Part shown: positions 1 through 9,893 of the stretch, one piece after another
Position numbering within the stretch: the first letter of the stretch is position 1
How the letters are laid out: each line of letters starts with the position of its first letter
Source of the DNA: Progne subis subis
Lineage: Eukaryota > Chordata > Aves > Passeriformes > Hirundinidae
Direction of reading: 5' to 3'
Assembly (NCBI GenBank): GCA_022316685.1
Contig: JAKJHU010000368.1
Coordinates: 1 to 64,000 of the forward strand
Length of the DNA stretch: 64,000 nt
Notes under the pieces: model-generated
What the model saw: only the letters and a program-made list of their open reading frames with translations
Database searches by the model: none
Told to the model about the DNA's origin: nothing
Position numbers and translations under genes: made by a program

Positions 1-1
1 A

Positions 2-445
2 GAAAAAGCAGCAACTGTGCCATCAGGGTCGCAGGCATTTTTAGTGGAAGCAATTAAGCAGTTAGGATTGGGACTACAGGAACAGGCAAAGACGTCACAG
101 ACACAGGTGTTAGCAGCTCTTGCGCCTCTCCAAGCAGCAACGGCAAGCACCGGCCCTCGTCCCTCACCACCTGGTGGACGCATGAAATGTTTTCGCTGTG
201 GTAATAGCGGGCATATACGCCGAGAATGTCAGGCGGCCGGAGTCTGGTGTGCAAAATGCCGCTCTGACTCACATAATACCACTGCCTGTCGCCGGAGATC
301 GGGAAACTTCCGGAGCAGCGCGAACAGCGGCCGCGCAGGGACACAAATAGCAGCTGCAATGCCACCAGCGCCATCCACAGCATCAGCCAACAACTACAAC
401 CAGCCACCAGCGGGAGCCTCGGCATGGACGTGGCAGCCGCAGTAG
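2..445 (+). CDS. gag: ERV gag, C-terminal nucleocapsid part (partial)
   Basis: The frame is open from the window edge to the TAG at 443-445, so the N-terminal matrix and capsid lie outside. Two CCHC zinc knuckles of the C-x2-C-x4-H-x4-C type are visible, CFRCGNSGHIRREC (about 188-229) and CAKCRSDSHNTTAC. These bind genomic RNA during packaging. They are followed by a Ser/Ala/Pro-rich tail. The last ~140 bases overlap the pro frame, as expected when pro is reached by -1 frameshifting. No start codon is assigned because the gene is cut by the window. Confidence 0.88.
   Translation, partial: EKAATVPSGSQAFLVEAIKQLGLGLQEQAKTSQTQVLAALAPLQAATASTGPRPSPPGGRMKCFRCGNSGHIRRECQAAGVWCAKCRSDSHNTTACRRRSGNFRSSANSGRAGTQIAAAMPPAPSTASANNYNQPPAGASAWTWQPQ
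301..307 (+). promoter_or_regulatory. Candidate gag-pro -1 frameshift heptamer GGGAAAC
   Basis: GGGAAAC lies in the gag frame as xxG GGA AAC, the register needed for simultaneous -1 slippage. From base 307 the -1 frame is open through the dUTPase and into protease (to 955). About ten bases downstream, GCGCG (318-322) can pair with CGCGC (332-336) to give a short hairpin. The same heptamer class is used at gag-pro by known betaretroviruses. Slippage activity itself is inferred. Confidence 0.7.
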
Positions 446-1121
446 ATGTCACCATAATGACTACACACCCGCATAAGATTCCAACTGGATTTAAGGGACC
501 CATCATGATTAATGGAAGAGCAGTGGGAGGACTTTTGCTAGGTCGCTCTTCAACCACGATGATGGGACTATTTGTGTTACCTGGTGTCATTGATGCGGAC
601 TATTGTGGGGAAGTTATGATTATGGCCTATACCCAATACCCTCCGCTGAAATTCACTAAGGGACAAAGGTTGGCACAGTTAATACCGCTTCCTCAGATGG
701 CCAAGGAGATTACACCGCTGCAACAAAAAGCAAGGGGTCAAAAAGGTTTTGGCTCCACGGGAGGGCTAGTGCTAATGACTGTGGATTTATCGGATCGCCC
801 TAAGAAGAAAGTGGAACTTCGACTTAATAATCAAAGTATAACCCTTGTTGGATTACTGGACACTGGGGCAGACTCCTGTATTATTGCTCCACAAGAATGG
901 CCCAAGGACTGGCCATTACAGGCCTCTGCCACCACGGTGACTGGGGTCGGGGGATGACCCTTGCGAGCTGAACACCCGTGGTTACTGTGATTCTCGAAGG
1001 GAAGCAGGCGCAAGTGTCTTTTTCCAGTACATTGCTGCCACCTACTGTTCAATGCCTGATTGGCCGAGACGTCCTGGCTCAACTCGGTGTCGTTCTCACG
1101 AATGAACACCCTTTGGGATAA
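307..1121 (+). pseudogene. pro: ERV pro: dUTPase-protease, broken in the protease
   Basis: The frame reached by -1 shifting from gag is open from 307 to the TGA at 955-957. It encodes a dUTPase domain, with the substrate-loop stretch GVIDADYCGEVMIM and the C-terminal GFGSTGG motif. Next comes the start of a retroviral aspartic protease with active site LLDTGADS (about 850-875). The protease C-terminus (LIGRDVLAQLG, about 1056-1090) is in another frame and stops at TAA 1119-1121, so at least one frame-changing lesion and an in-frame stop lie between ~950 and ~1050. This copy could not make an intact protease. The dUTPase part looks complete. Confidence 0.82.
1109..1115 (+). promoter_or_regulatory. 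Candidate pro-pol -1 frameshift heptamer CCCTTTG
   Basis: CCCTTTG sits in the pro frame as xxC CCT TTG, just before the pro stop at 1119-1121. A -1 slip here enters the pol frame, which opens at 1106. An ATG at 1121 overlaps the pro stop as an alternative entry. A G in the last position is unusual for eukaryotic slippery sites, so this is weaker than the gag-pro site. Confidence 0.4.
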
Positions 1122-3217
1122 TGGCCGCTGCTTGGGCTTTCCCCATTGCCCTCACTTGGACTACCAGCGACCCAGTGTGGGTTAAGCAGTGGCCACTGAA
1201 AGGGGAAAGCTTACAACAGGCACATGCCTTGGTACAAGAACAACTCCGATTGGGTCATCTTAAATTGTCCACTAGCCCCTGGAATACTCCTATATTTATT
1301 ATTAAGAAGAAGTCAGGGAAATATCGACTGCTTCACGATCTTCGTGCCGTGAATGCCCAAATGGAACCAATGGGAACTCTTCAGCCTGGATTGCCCAGCC
1401 CAGCGATGTTACCCCAGGACTGGCCTTTGTTAATCCTTGACTTAAAGGACTGCTTTTTTACCATTGCGTTACACCCTCAGGATACACGTCGGTTTGCATT
1501 TACCTTACCAGCCATAAATCGTCAAAGCCCTGACTCTCGGTATGAATGGACTGTGTTACCCCAGGGCATGCGCAACAGTCCAACACTTTGTCAACTTTTT
1601 GTCCAAGCTGCTTTTCAGCCACTGCGGGAAAGATGGCCAAAGGTGATTATTTATCATTACATGGATGATATTTTATTTGCACAGCCTCATCCCTTTTTGG
1701 ATTTACAAATTCACATTATAACACAGTCCCTTGCTGAGCATAAGTTGGTTGTTGCCCCAGAAAAAATTCAACGCTCAGCACCATGGAAATATTTGGGATT
1801 GACTTTGACACAGCAAGTAGTTACCCCACAAAAACTAGACTTTCACTGCGATGTTACCACTTTACATGATGCGCAAAAATTGTTAGGAGATTTGCAGTGG
1901 CTCAGGCCTATCATTGGGATTCCTAATGAACTTATTGATCAGCTGCGCCCCCTGCTCAAAGGCACTGACCCTGCTCAACCGGTATCTGTCTCCTCTCAAC
2001 AGCGTCAGGTCATCCAACGTATCGCCGACTGTGTTATACAAGGCCAAGTTCGCCGCAGGTCTCTGGACCTACCTGTTGATATCACCATATGGCTGGGACC
2101 TACGCACTTTATGGGCGCGTTGACTCAACTTCAAAAGAAAACGGGGGAGAATTGGGTATTGGAGTGGATAGTTCCCCCATTACAACAACAAAAAACTATG
2201 TGGCAAAAAATCGAGTTATTGTGCCTCCTTATCAAAAAGGGACGTCAACGCGTGGTACAGATCTTAGGCCTAGAGCCGGAGACAATATTTGTGCCCTTAC
2301 AACGAGATGCTCTTGATTGGTATTTGGCCAATTCCATGGAACTGCAAGAAGCACTGCTAGGCAGCAGTAGTATCATTGCTCCAAATAATACAAAAGCTCA
2401 GTTAAAATGGATAGGATCACACAGATGGATGGCCGTTCCTAAAAAACAGGACAAGCCCATATTGGAAGCACTTATGGTATATACCGATGCCGGAAAGAAA
2501 TCCCGGAAGGCCGCTATCACCTGGCAAGAGGAAGGAATCTGGAACAAGAAGATATTACAGGCAGAAGCTACTGATACATTACAGACATTGGAGCTATTTG
2601 CTGTGGTATGGGCATTAACAAATTTTGGAGGACCGCTCAATATTGTAACGTACTCATTATATGTGGCAGGTGTTGCCAATCGAATAGAGGATGCCTTCAT
2701 CAAAGACGTAAAAAACCAGAGACTGTATCAGCTCCTGACACAACTACAGAAGGCGTTACGGCAGCGAGAACAGCCTTATGCAGTGCTACATATCCGGAGC
2801 CACAAATGGGACATTGGCTTGGGAGAAGGGAATCAGCGAGCAGATGATCTGGTATCAGCCACAGCAGTACCTTTGCCTCAACACACATTGGCAAGAGAGG
2901 CTCACGCCATCTTCCATCAAAATGAGAAAGGCCTGCAGAGACAGTTCCGTATATCACATGCAGAAGCCACATCAATAGTCAGAAGCTGTCCCATATGCTG
3001 TAATCACAACAAAGGCTTGGGTTTGGGCACAGGGGTGAACCCTCGTGGTACCAGAGCTAACGAAATATGGCAGACTGATGTTACGCATGTTAATTGCTTT
3101 GGTCGCTTAAAATATGTTCATGTTACTATAGATACAATTTCCAGTTCCCCTTCTTACACAATGGGCATTGTGTGGTTTCCATGGGCCAGTGGTTTTGGAG
3201 AATGGTCATTGTGTTAG
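1121..3217 (+). pseudogene. pol: ERV pol: RT-RNase H-integrase, truncated in integrase
   Basis: One uninterrupted 698-residue frame. Residue numbers count from the ATG at 1121. The RT palm and fingers include LDLKD (~106-110), the LPQGM region and the catalytic YMDD at about 180-183. The RNase H domain starts near residue 450 (YTDAG, then LELFAV). The position expected to hold its third acidic residue reads VTYSLYVAG, so Asp appears replaced by Tyr. The later ADD is kept. Integrase shows the HHCC zinc region (EAHAIFHQN ... CPICC) and the first catalytic Asp in WQTDVTH. The viral sequence ends after about VTIDT (near 3139). The last ~26 residues come from the adjoining segmental duplication, so the second and third catalytic integrase residues are absent. 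Confidence 0.88.
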
Positions 3218-3243
3218 CTCACCAGGTGTAGACCATTTATCAT

Positions 3244-3450
3244 CAGGTAACATGAGGTCACAGAGTGGGCTATGACATCACAGAGCAGGCTATGTGAGGT
3301 CATGGAGCAGCTAGTATATCATAGGCCATCTCTGTGACATCACAGAGCAATCTGTGACATCACAGGGCAGAGGTCTGACATCATAGAGGTGGCTGTGACA
3401 TTACAAGGGGGCTGTGTGACATCACAGCAGGGCTGTGTGACGTCACTGAG
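3244..3450 (+). repeat. CRE-like tandem array (TGACATCA/TGACGTCA)
   Basis: Degenerate units of ~20-30 bp repeat the core CTGTGACATCACAG. TGACATCA occurs at about 3273, 3335, 3354, 3376 and 3417, TGACATTA at about 3396, and the exact palindromic CRE TGACGTCA at 3438-3445. Copy B (55020-55190) keeps four TGACATCA, but its equivalent of the perfect CRE reads TGACATCA. ATF/CREB or AP-1 binding is a possibility from the motif only. No gene lies immediately beside it. Confidence 0.7.
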
Positions 3451-5060
3451 TTGGTCATTCCACCCTAGAACCTCCTCACAGTTTCCACCCCCATGAAGTC
3501 CAATGCTGTTCATGTCCAGCAGGGTCCCCTGTCCCCTGGTATCTCCATGGTCCACCTGGAGCCACAGCCTCCACCAAAGGATGTTCCACAGGATCGACCC
3601 CAGAGCCTGACACAGGGACAAGGGGCTGGGCTGTGTGACCAGGACATCAAGGACGTGCATGATCCAGGTCACTGTGGCCTGGGCTGGGTTCCCCAGGGCA
3701 GGAAAGATGTCTGGCAGCTGCAGCAGGGTTAGGGAAGGGCTCCAAGGTGGGGCTGGAGCCCTTTGGCTGTGAGCAGAGGCTGAGGGAGCTGGGCTTGTCC
3801 AGCCCCGAGCAGGGAAGGCTGAGGGGCTCCTCATGCCAGCCTGGCAGTGCCACCGAGGAGGTGATGGAGAGCACAGAGCCAGGCTCTTCACCAGGGGCCT
3901 GGTGGGAGACAAAAGACAATGATATACGGTGAAAGAGGGGAGCTTCAGCCAGGACATGTTCCCATGGGCTCAGCCAGGTGCTGAGATGCTGCCCCCTCCC
4001 TGTCCTTTGGGATTTTCCAATCCAGACCAAATCAAGCCTTGAACCACTTGGTCTGGCCCAGTTTCTGACAGCTTGGGCTGCTGACTTGCTGAGGTCCTTT
4101 CCAATTCAGCTCTCTAATGATCCTGGGACAGTGCTGCTCCCTGTTTTACACTGGAGCACAGCAGATGGGACAGGAGCCCTGCAGGGCTGTACAGGACCTG
4201 CAGCTTGCGAGGTGCATGAGCACATCTTCATTAGCTGGGTCATTTGAGCACTTTTAAGAAATGTCAAAGTTTTCCCACCAGGAGAGACCAGGAATTTCCT
4301 GGATTTGTACAGCGGCAGGAGAAGGAATCCTGATCTTCCCCTCTATTTGTGTCACTGGCTGGACTTCTGTTTTTCATGGGCTGTGCCTTCCCTTGGTTTT
4401 GTTGGCTGGCAATAAATGAACATCCCTCTGTGTCTCAGGCAGCTCCTTCTGCAAGGAAAGCAGGTGGGAGCTGGTGCCAAGGAGCTGAAAGCTGCAGGTG
4501 CAGCCTGGAGAGAAGGAAACTCAGGATTTGCACAAGGCTGCTCTGAGTCCCAGGGGTTGGATGAGGGAAATGGTGGGGTGGGGGTAGGAACAAAGTGTGA
4601 TTGATTGTCAGCCATGAAGGGTCTTGATTTTCATATTATTCAGAGTGCACAAGGAGGTGCTCAGGATCAATATCAATATAGATCAATATAGATTGCTGAT
4701 ATCAATCTATAAACAAGAAAAGAAAATTAATAGGACAAAAATCTCCCTGCTTTTTTTAAAGATATAGTGTATTATACTATATATTATATGTTCTTTGAAT
4801 GCACTTCTGAAATGTGTACAATTAACCACAGAAGATTGAAGACTTGAAATTAAATTATTCCCAAGGGCTTGTCTGGTTTAGGGGTTTTGAAATGTTAATG
4901 AGCCTTTGGCACTGAATTCCTGAACTGAAGAACTGAAGACTGAGCAAGCCTCTGGGAAGCAAAATTGATCAGGGAATCTCCAAGTTGCAGAAGATGCATC
5001 CTCAGCAGAGCAGATTGAAGAGATTCCAGGTTTCCAGCTTACAAAGAGCCGTGAGCTCAT
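3451..5060. other. No gene seen; duplicated single-copy-like DNA
   Basis: Open frames occur on both strands here but are not matched by recognisable domains, and they diverge from the equivalents in copy B (55190-56845). The stretch from ~4620 is AT-rich, with short ATCAATATAGATC repeats at 4668-4700. The part ~4540-4870 also occurs as an inverted, diverged third copy at ~40590-40945. Confidence 0.6.
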
Positions 5061-5063
5061 GTG

Positions 5064-5402
5064 CAGACACAGGGGCTCCATGGTGGCATCTGAGGGGTCT
5101 CTGGGCTCCTGAAGATCTGTTTGGTCACACTCAGTCACAGGGGCTCCATGGTGACATCCCAGGGGTCCTTAATCTTCCTAAGGGTCATGAGGTGACAGTC
5201 ACAGGGCTGCACAGTGACAACAGAGGTGTCTCTATGCTGCCAAGGAGCCAATTTGTCCCAGGCAGTGGCAGGAGTCCAGTGGTGACATCCCTGTGCTCCT
5301 AAAGAACAGCGAGGTGACAGACACTCACAGGGCTCCATGGGGACATCCCAGGAGTCCAGGCTGCCAAAGAGCCGGGATGTCACAGACACTCACAGGGGTT
5401 CC
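5064..5402 (+). repeat. Degenerate ~60-70-bp tandem repeat (CTCCATGGTGACATCCCAG)
   Basis: About five imperfect units share GGGGCTCCATGGTGACATCC, followed by CTCCTAAAG- or CTGCCAAGAG-like sequence and TGACAGACACTCACAGG. The array ends where the solo LTR begins. The same array is in copy B at about 56846-57186. No coding potential is claimed. Confidence 0.6.
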
Positions 5403-5955
5403 TGTCATGGGCAGAGTGGGAGCTTCAGGCACAGTTTATTAAAGAATCTCCTGTTGGGTTATGAGGTGCAGAAAGGAGCCAACACCCCATATTCCCAAGC
5501 TCCCCAAACCAGGACCCCAGGCTTTTAAAATCTGTGAGAGGATGCTAGGAGTGGCTGGATCCAATCCCAGCCCCAGACTTTTCAAGGATTTATGTGTAAA
5601 GAATTAGACAGGTGGAATTGAACTTTGTACAGCTTTGTCCCACAGCATTCAGGATGGCAAACCAGAAGTATTTGTGTACATAGATATGACTGATTATGAT
5701 CATGATTAGACATAAAGTCTTAATCAGAATTACTTACTCCACAGGATAGGAGCTGTAACCCTATTTTAATATAGTGCTCTAGGAAGCAATTTTGAAGCAA
5801 TTGTATTAAAGCAAAATCAGTTATTAAGTAGAGATGGGTGTCTCTCCCTCAGACCAATGATCCTGGGCAAATCTCTTCAGCTCAGCCTCAGGCAGTGACC
5901 TTGAGGGTGTCCCCATTCCACAGGGGAATTCCCATCCCCAAGAAGGGAAATGTCA
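5403..5955 (-). mobile_element. Solo LTR, minus orientation
   Basis: Read on the minus strand the segment starts TGACATTTCCC and ends CCCATGACA, giving TG...CA termini. It contains a TTTTAAAAG TATA-like box followed, ~100 bases later, by AATAAA (minus strand, about 5433-5438). No internal retroviral sequence flanks it. The matching LTR in copy B is 57187-57751, so the insertion predates the duplication. No target-site duplication is evident. Confidence 0.68.
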
Positions 5956-6649
5956 GGAGATGTGCAGTTAAAATTTGGGGCAGGGCCCTTCTAGTCTGAA
6001 GTGCTGCCCTGTCAGTCAGATGTGCCCAGGCTGTGCCAGCTCAGCAGCTCTGCAGAAGCTCTCAGTGGTGTCACTTGGTTGTTCCTTTCTCTGGGATTTT
6101 TCCAGCTCTGCCACAGCTTCAGCTCCCTCTCAGGATGCTGAACTTGGGGATGGAGGAGTCAGGCTGCTTTCAGCATTATTCACCCCAAAAGAAGCATGAC
6201 CCCCCCTTCTTCATTTCCCACTGGGGCTTGCAAACAGAGCCTTGTTGGAGTTGTCTGAGCCCATTGCAGGCAGAGCCTCCTGCTCCAGCAGGAACTGCCT
6301 TTCCTGTGCCATGGCCAGGCCAGGTCCCGCTGCAGGAAAAGCCCCAGGCCAGCCCCAACACAGTGAAGGCCTCGGGCACAAGTGCAGAGTGCTGGGAGCT
6401 GTGCCAGGAGAGCCTGGGACACCAAAGGCACCTTGGCAGCAGCAGCTCCCTGCAGGCCATGGCCAGAAGCCTCCCTTGGCAACCCGGCCTGGTGGCCACC
6501 ACTGCAGAGCTGCTGGGGCAGGGGCTGATTTCTGCCTGGGCTCTGCCCCAGCCCACAGAGTGTGAGCTCAGCCCTGACTCGGGCACAGCCCTTGTGCCTG
6601 GGCCCTGCAAAGCCTAAAGGTCACCTGTGCCACCCTGGTGCCCATCCCT
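5956..6649. other. No gene seen; GC-rich DNA upstream of an OR relic
   Basis: Several overlapping frames of 100-194 codons are open on both strands. In copy B the corresponding frames shift, so they are not conserved coding sequence. The stretch precedes a recognisable olfactory-receptor tail and may be decayed OR or flanking DNA. Confidence 0.5.
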
Positions 6650-6745
6650 GGATCTGACACTGTCACTTCTGTACTCGCTGGTGCCTCCAACACTGAACCC
6701 CCTCATCTAGAGCCTGAGGAACCAGGAGCGTGAGGATGGCCTGAG
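6650..6745 (+). pseudogene. Olfactory receptor 14-like C-terminal relic
   Basis: The bases around CTGTACTCGCTGGTGCC and AACCCCCTCATCTAGAGC match the TM7 and C-terminal segment of the OR at 51690-51770, where the same place reads AACCCCCTCATCTACAGC (PLIYSLRN). The Tyr codon TAC is a TAG stop here. Only the last ~30 codons are recognisable. The copy B equivalent (~58441-58510) is shorter and has TGG at the same codon. Confidence 0.75.
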
Positions 6746-6845
6746 GAATTGACCACTCTGTGCTTATCAGAAAAATCAAGTGCTCTTTGTTTCTGCATAG
6801 CATTCAGAATGGAACTCATTCCAGGCCCAGACTGCTTGTGCCATG

Positions 6846-6846
6846 T

Positions 6847-6881
<35 letters not shown>

Positions 6882-6883
6882 AA
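6846..6883 (+). repeat. Poly(T) tract
   Basis: A long, nearly pure T run with two C interruptions near its left end. In copy B the tract at ~58649-58692 is clearly longer, which shows length instability since duplication. It could be an antisense retroposon tail or a simple microsatellite. Confidence 0.85.
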
Positions 6884-8590
6884 ATATAATTTCCAAAAAG
6901 GATGCCATTAGTCACAGTATTGCTACATCAGCATCTCCCATGCTTGTGTTAAGCAGAGACAGTAAGGAGCCATCATCACTGTGCATTTATGTAAAATAAA
7001 GTGTCCTGCTCTGCCCTGTGTGTCCAAGATGTTCCTCAGCCCTTCTCTGTCTCTGCAGGGGCAGTGCCTGTGAGCAGAGGTGGAGGGAAGAGACTCCCAG
7101 CACAGCAGCACAGCCAGGGACAATGGCCCTGGCTCTTCCCACATCTGCTCTTCCCAACTCCAGCCTCTCCTTCCCAGCCCTGCTGTGGCTGTCAGGCCCG
7201 AGTGCTCTGGCAGCTTGGTCACTGTGCTGCTGCGTGTCCGTGCTGTGCCCACAGGCAGGGACAGGCCATGGGCACTGCTGGGACACAGCTGGGCTCCAGC
7301 ACAGCAGCTGCAGCAGCAAAGGGATCTCCTGAGGGCAGGGCAGGAAGGCTTTGCTCTCCCTGCACAGTCCCTCTCAGGAACAGGCCCAAGGAACAGACTC
7401 TGAAGAGGCTCCTTGTGTTCCTTGTTCTCCCAGGGCTCAGTGGGATGAGATCAGGGTCCCAGTGTGGCCTTCAGGGCACTCAGGGCTGGCTCAGGTTCTG
7501 CTTGTTGGTGGCCAGGGCCCATCAGATGGGGAATGGTCTGTGCTGAACCTGGCTGGGGCTCTGCAGCTGGTGCCAGGGCTGATGGCAGGGGAAGGTTTGT
7601 CTGGAGGGCCTTGGGAGCTGCCAGGAGAACACAGGGCACCTGCAGGGACAGTGTGTGCCAGGGATCAGCAGGGAGTGGAGCTCCCTGGGCACAGGCCTGG
7701 CCAGGGTGGGCTCACCCCGAGATCAAGGACTGAATGTGTGCTGTGAGCCAGGAGAGCTCTGCAGCCCCAGGGGACACAGCAGGCACAGGGAAAGGAGTCT
7801 GGGCAGGGACTGGTCTGACCCTCAGGGAACTTCCCCAGGAGGATGCAGGGCAGCCCCAAGGCCATGGGGCAGCCCTGGAACAAGGCAGGCACCTCTGAGC
7901 AGCCTCCATGGCCCCAGCAGAGCCTGTGTGCGAGGGGGTCAGTGCAGGGAGCAGCATCAGCTGCCTCTGTCTCCCAGCCTGAGCAGCAGAGCCCAGCAGA
8001 GGCAGCCCAGGGCCCCGGGCAGCACAGCCCCCGTGCTCTGCAGAGCAGCAGCCCCAGCTCGGGGCTGTGGGCAGCAGGGCAGGGGCTGCAGCAATGGCTG
8101 CTCAGGCCAGCACAGACGTGTTCCCCTGGCAAAGGCTCTGTGGGCAGCTGGCATGTGCCAGGAGCAGAGCAGGAGCCCGTGGCTGTGCAGAGGAGCCCTG
8201 GCCAGAGGCTGCCCTGTCCCTGGGGCAGCAGGAGCTGCCTGAGGAGCCCCGGGGCCAACTCTGTGCTGCTGTGCTGGGCAGCGGGGCTGGCCCTGGGGCT
8301 GCACGAGCTGCCTGAGCTGAGCATGTCCTGAGCATTCCAGACACAGAGTGGCTGTTCCTGACCTCCAGTGCCTCCAGTTCCTGCTGCAGGGCCAGACAGG
8401 TCTGGGCTGCTCTGCAGGGCTGGGGCAGGGAGAGGAAAACATGGACCCTTGTTATAAGAGTCCCTGCATTGTCAGAATGATCTCCTTGGTTCACACATCA
8501 GCTGGAGAAGCTTTCATAGCCAGGGACTAAACAGCCTCTCCCAGAACTGGGAATTCCTGCTGGTGCATTCCAACTTTGCAGGCAATGAGG
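6884..8590. other. No gene seen; GC-rich, stop-poor duplicated DNA
   Basis: Overlapping frames up to ~219 codons are open on both strands, as expected from CAG/CTG/GGG-rich sequence. A 195-codon + frame (7655-8242) is kept almost unchanged in copy B (59466-60053). The two copies are nearly identical here in all frames, so this alone is not evidence of coding. No domain is recognised. Confidence 0.55.
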
Positions 8591-8981
8591 TGGGCAGAAA
8601 AACCCAGGAAAACTAGGCAAGAAAACAGTAACCCATACTATAAGGTTAGACAGTATATTTATTCAATGCTAGAGTGAGGGGATACTCCACCACAACTCAC
8701 TTGTCTGTTCTCACACAGTACTATCTTTTATACTTTTTTTTTGTTCTCATATACTTTCCTAACTTCATATTGTACATATTTTCTAATCACATGATTATGT
8801 AAGCCCTTGTAGCACATGCGTGGTCTGTGCAAAGGGTGCTCGTCACCCTCCTGGTGGTTGTTTTGATGAAGGCTCAGAAAACTTCCTGGGGCTTGAACTT
8901 ATTACCCCTGCTTCCTGCACATGCTCTATAAGATTGCTGCTCAAATAGCCAGGGGTCAGCTGTTTGCAGTTACCTTGTGTC
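8590..8981 (-). mobile_element. LTR-like element, minus orientation
   Basis: On the minus strand the segment begins TGACACAAGGTAACTGC. It has a TATAAAAG box (plus-strand complement 8725-8732) and AATAAA ~65 bases further on (complement 8658-8663). The U5 end is not sharply defined, so the left boundary is approximate. The copy B counterpart ends at 60822. Confidence 0.55.
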
Positions 8982-9620
8982 ATGGTTGGACACTGGCCCA
9001 CTGCCAGGCACCCACAAGAGTCCTTCACTCATCCTCCCCTGCCACAGCTGGGCAGAGAAGGAAAAAAATATTAACAAACACTTCATGAGTGAGTAAGGAC
9101 CAGGAGAAATATTTCATAAACAAAAGGCTCAAGTTGCAAAGTGAATTTTAATACTAACAGAATCAGAGGAGCATAATGAGAGGTAAATAAACCCTTAAAA
9201 CACCTTTTTTCCACCCAGCCCTCCCTCCTTCCCATGACAGCACAGAGAGACAGGGCATGGGAGTTTTCTCATTTCATCTAGAGATTTCTTCTGGTGCTCT
9301 GGGAGAGGAGTCCTTCCCCCATGTGGCCATGGAGTCCCTCCCACTGGATACAGTTCTCCATGAACTGCCCCAGCGTGGGTCCACTCTCACGAGCAGCAGC
9401 CCTACCGCACCTGCTGCAACGTGAGTCCCTCCCACGGGCACACAGTCCTCCCAAACTGCTGCAGCATGGGGCTCTCCTCCCACGGGGTGCAGTCCTCCAA
9501 GGACAGGCTGCTCCAGCCTGGAAGCAGGGCCCCCTCTCTCCACCGGGTCTCCCACTGGATCACAGCCTCATCCAGGCATCCACCCGCTCTGGGATGGGCA
9601 CCTCCCCAGGGGCTGTGGGT
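8982..9620. repeat. Avian-type interspersed repeat leading into a VNTR
   Basis: This starts with TGGTTGGACACTGGCCCACTG and continues into phrases such as CCCACTGGATACAGTTCTCC and CTCCCACGGGGTGCAGTCC, a block pattern I associate with high-copy retroelement sequence in bird genomes. I cannot assign a family. Its right end passes into the 39-bp VNTR. It is present in both duplication copies. Confidence 0.4.
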
Positions 9621-9893
9621 GGATCTCTGCATCCCCATGGATCCCCATGGGCTGAGAGTGGATCTCTGCATCCCCATGGATCCCCATGGGCTGAGAGTGG
9701 ATCTCTGCATCCCCATGGATCCCCATGGGCTGAGAGTGGATCTCTGCATCCCCATGGATCCCCATGGGCTGAGAGTGGATCTCTGCATCCCCATGGATCC
9801 CCATGGGCTGAGAGTGGATCTCTGCATCCCCATGGATCCCCATGGGCTGAGAGTGGATCTCTGCATCCCCATGGATACCGTGGTGCCCCTGCT
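9621..9893 (+). repeat. 39-bp VNTR, 7 units
   Basis: Units starting GGATCTCTGCATCCCCATGG occur exactly 39 bp apart at 9621, 9660, 9699, 9738, 9777, 9816 and 9855. The internal six are nearly identical. 39 is divisible by three and the unit lacks stops in several frames, so long spurious frames appear on both strands. Copy B has five more diverged units. Confidence 0.95.

Larger units (their letters stand above)
1..3139 (+). mobile_element. Class II (betaretrovirus-like) ERV, 3' gag to truncated integrase
   Basis: This is the internal part of an endogenous retrovirus that enters the window at its left edge. The order is nucleocapsid, dUTPase, protease, reverse transcriptase, RNase H and integrase. 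That order, the YMDD polymerase motif, the dUTPase fused ahead of protease and the two -1 frame changes (gag/pro and pro/pol) are class II traits. No LTR, env or primer site is present in the window. The element ends abruptly inside integrase, where copy A of a segmental duplication begins near 3136-3140. The copy is defective: protease is broken, RNase H has lost a catalytic Asp and integrase is truncated. Confidence 0.88.

Noticed and set aside
6033..6617. 194-codon + frame in duplication copy A
   Set aside because: The corresponding frames in copy B have different boundaries and reading phase, so it is not conserved.
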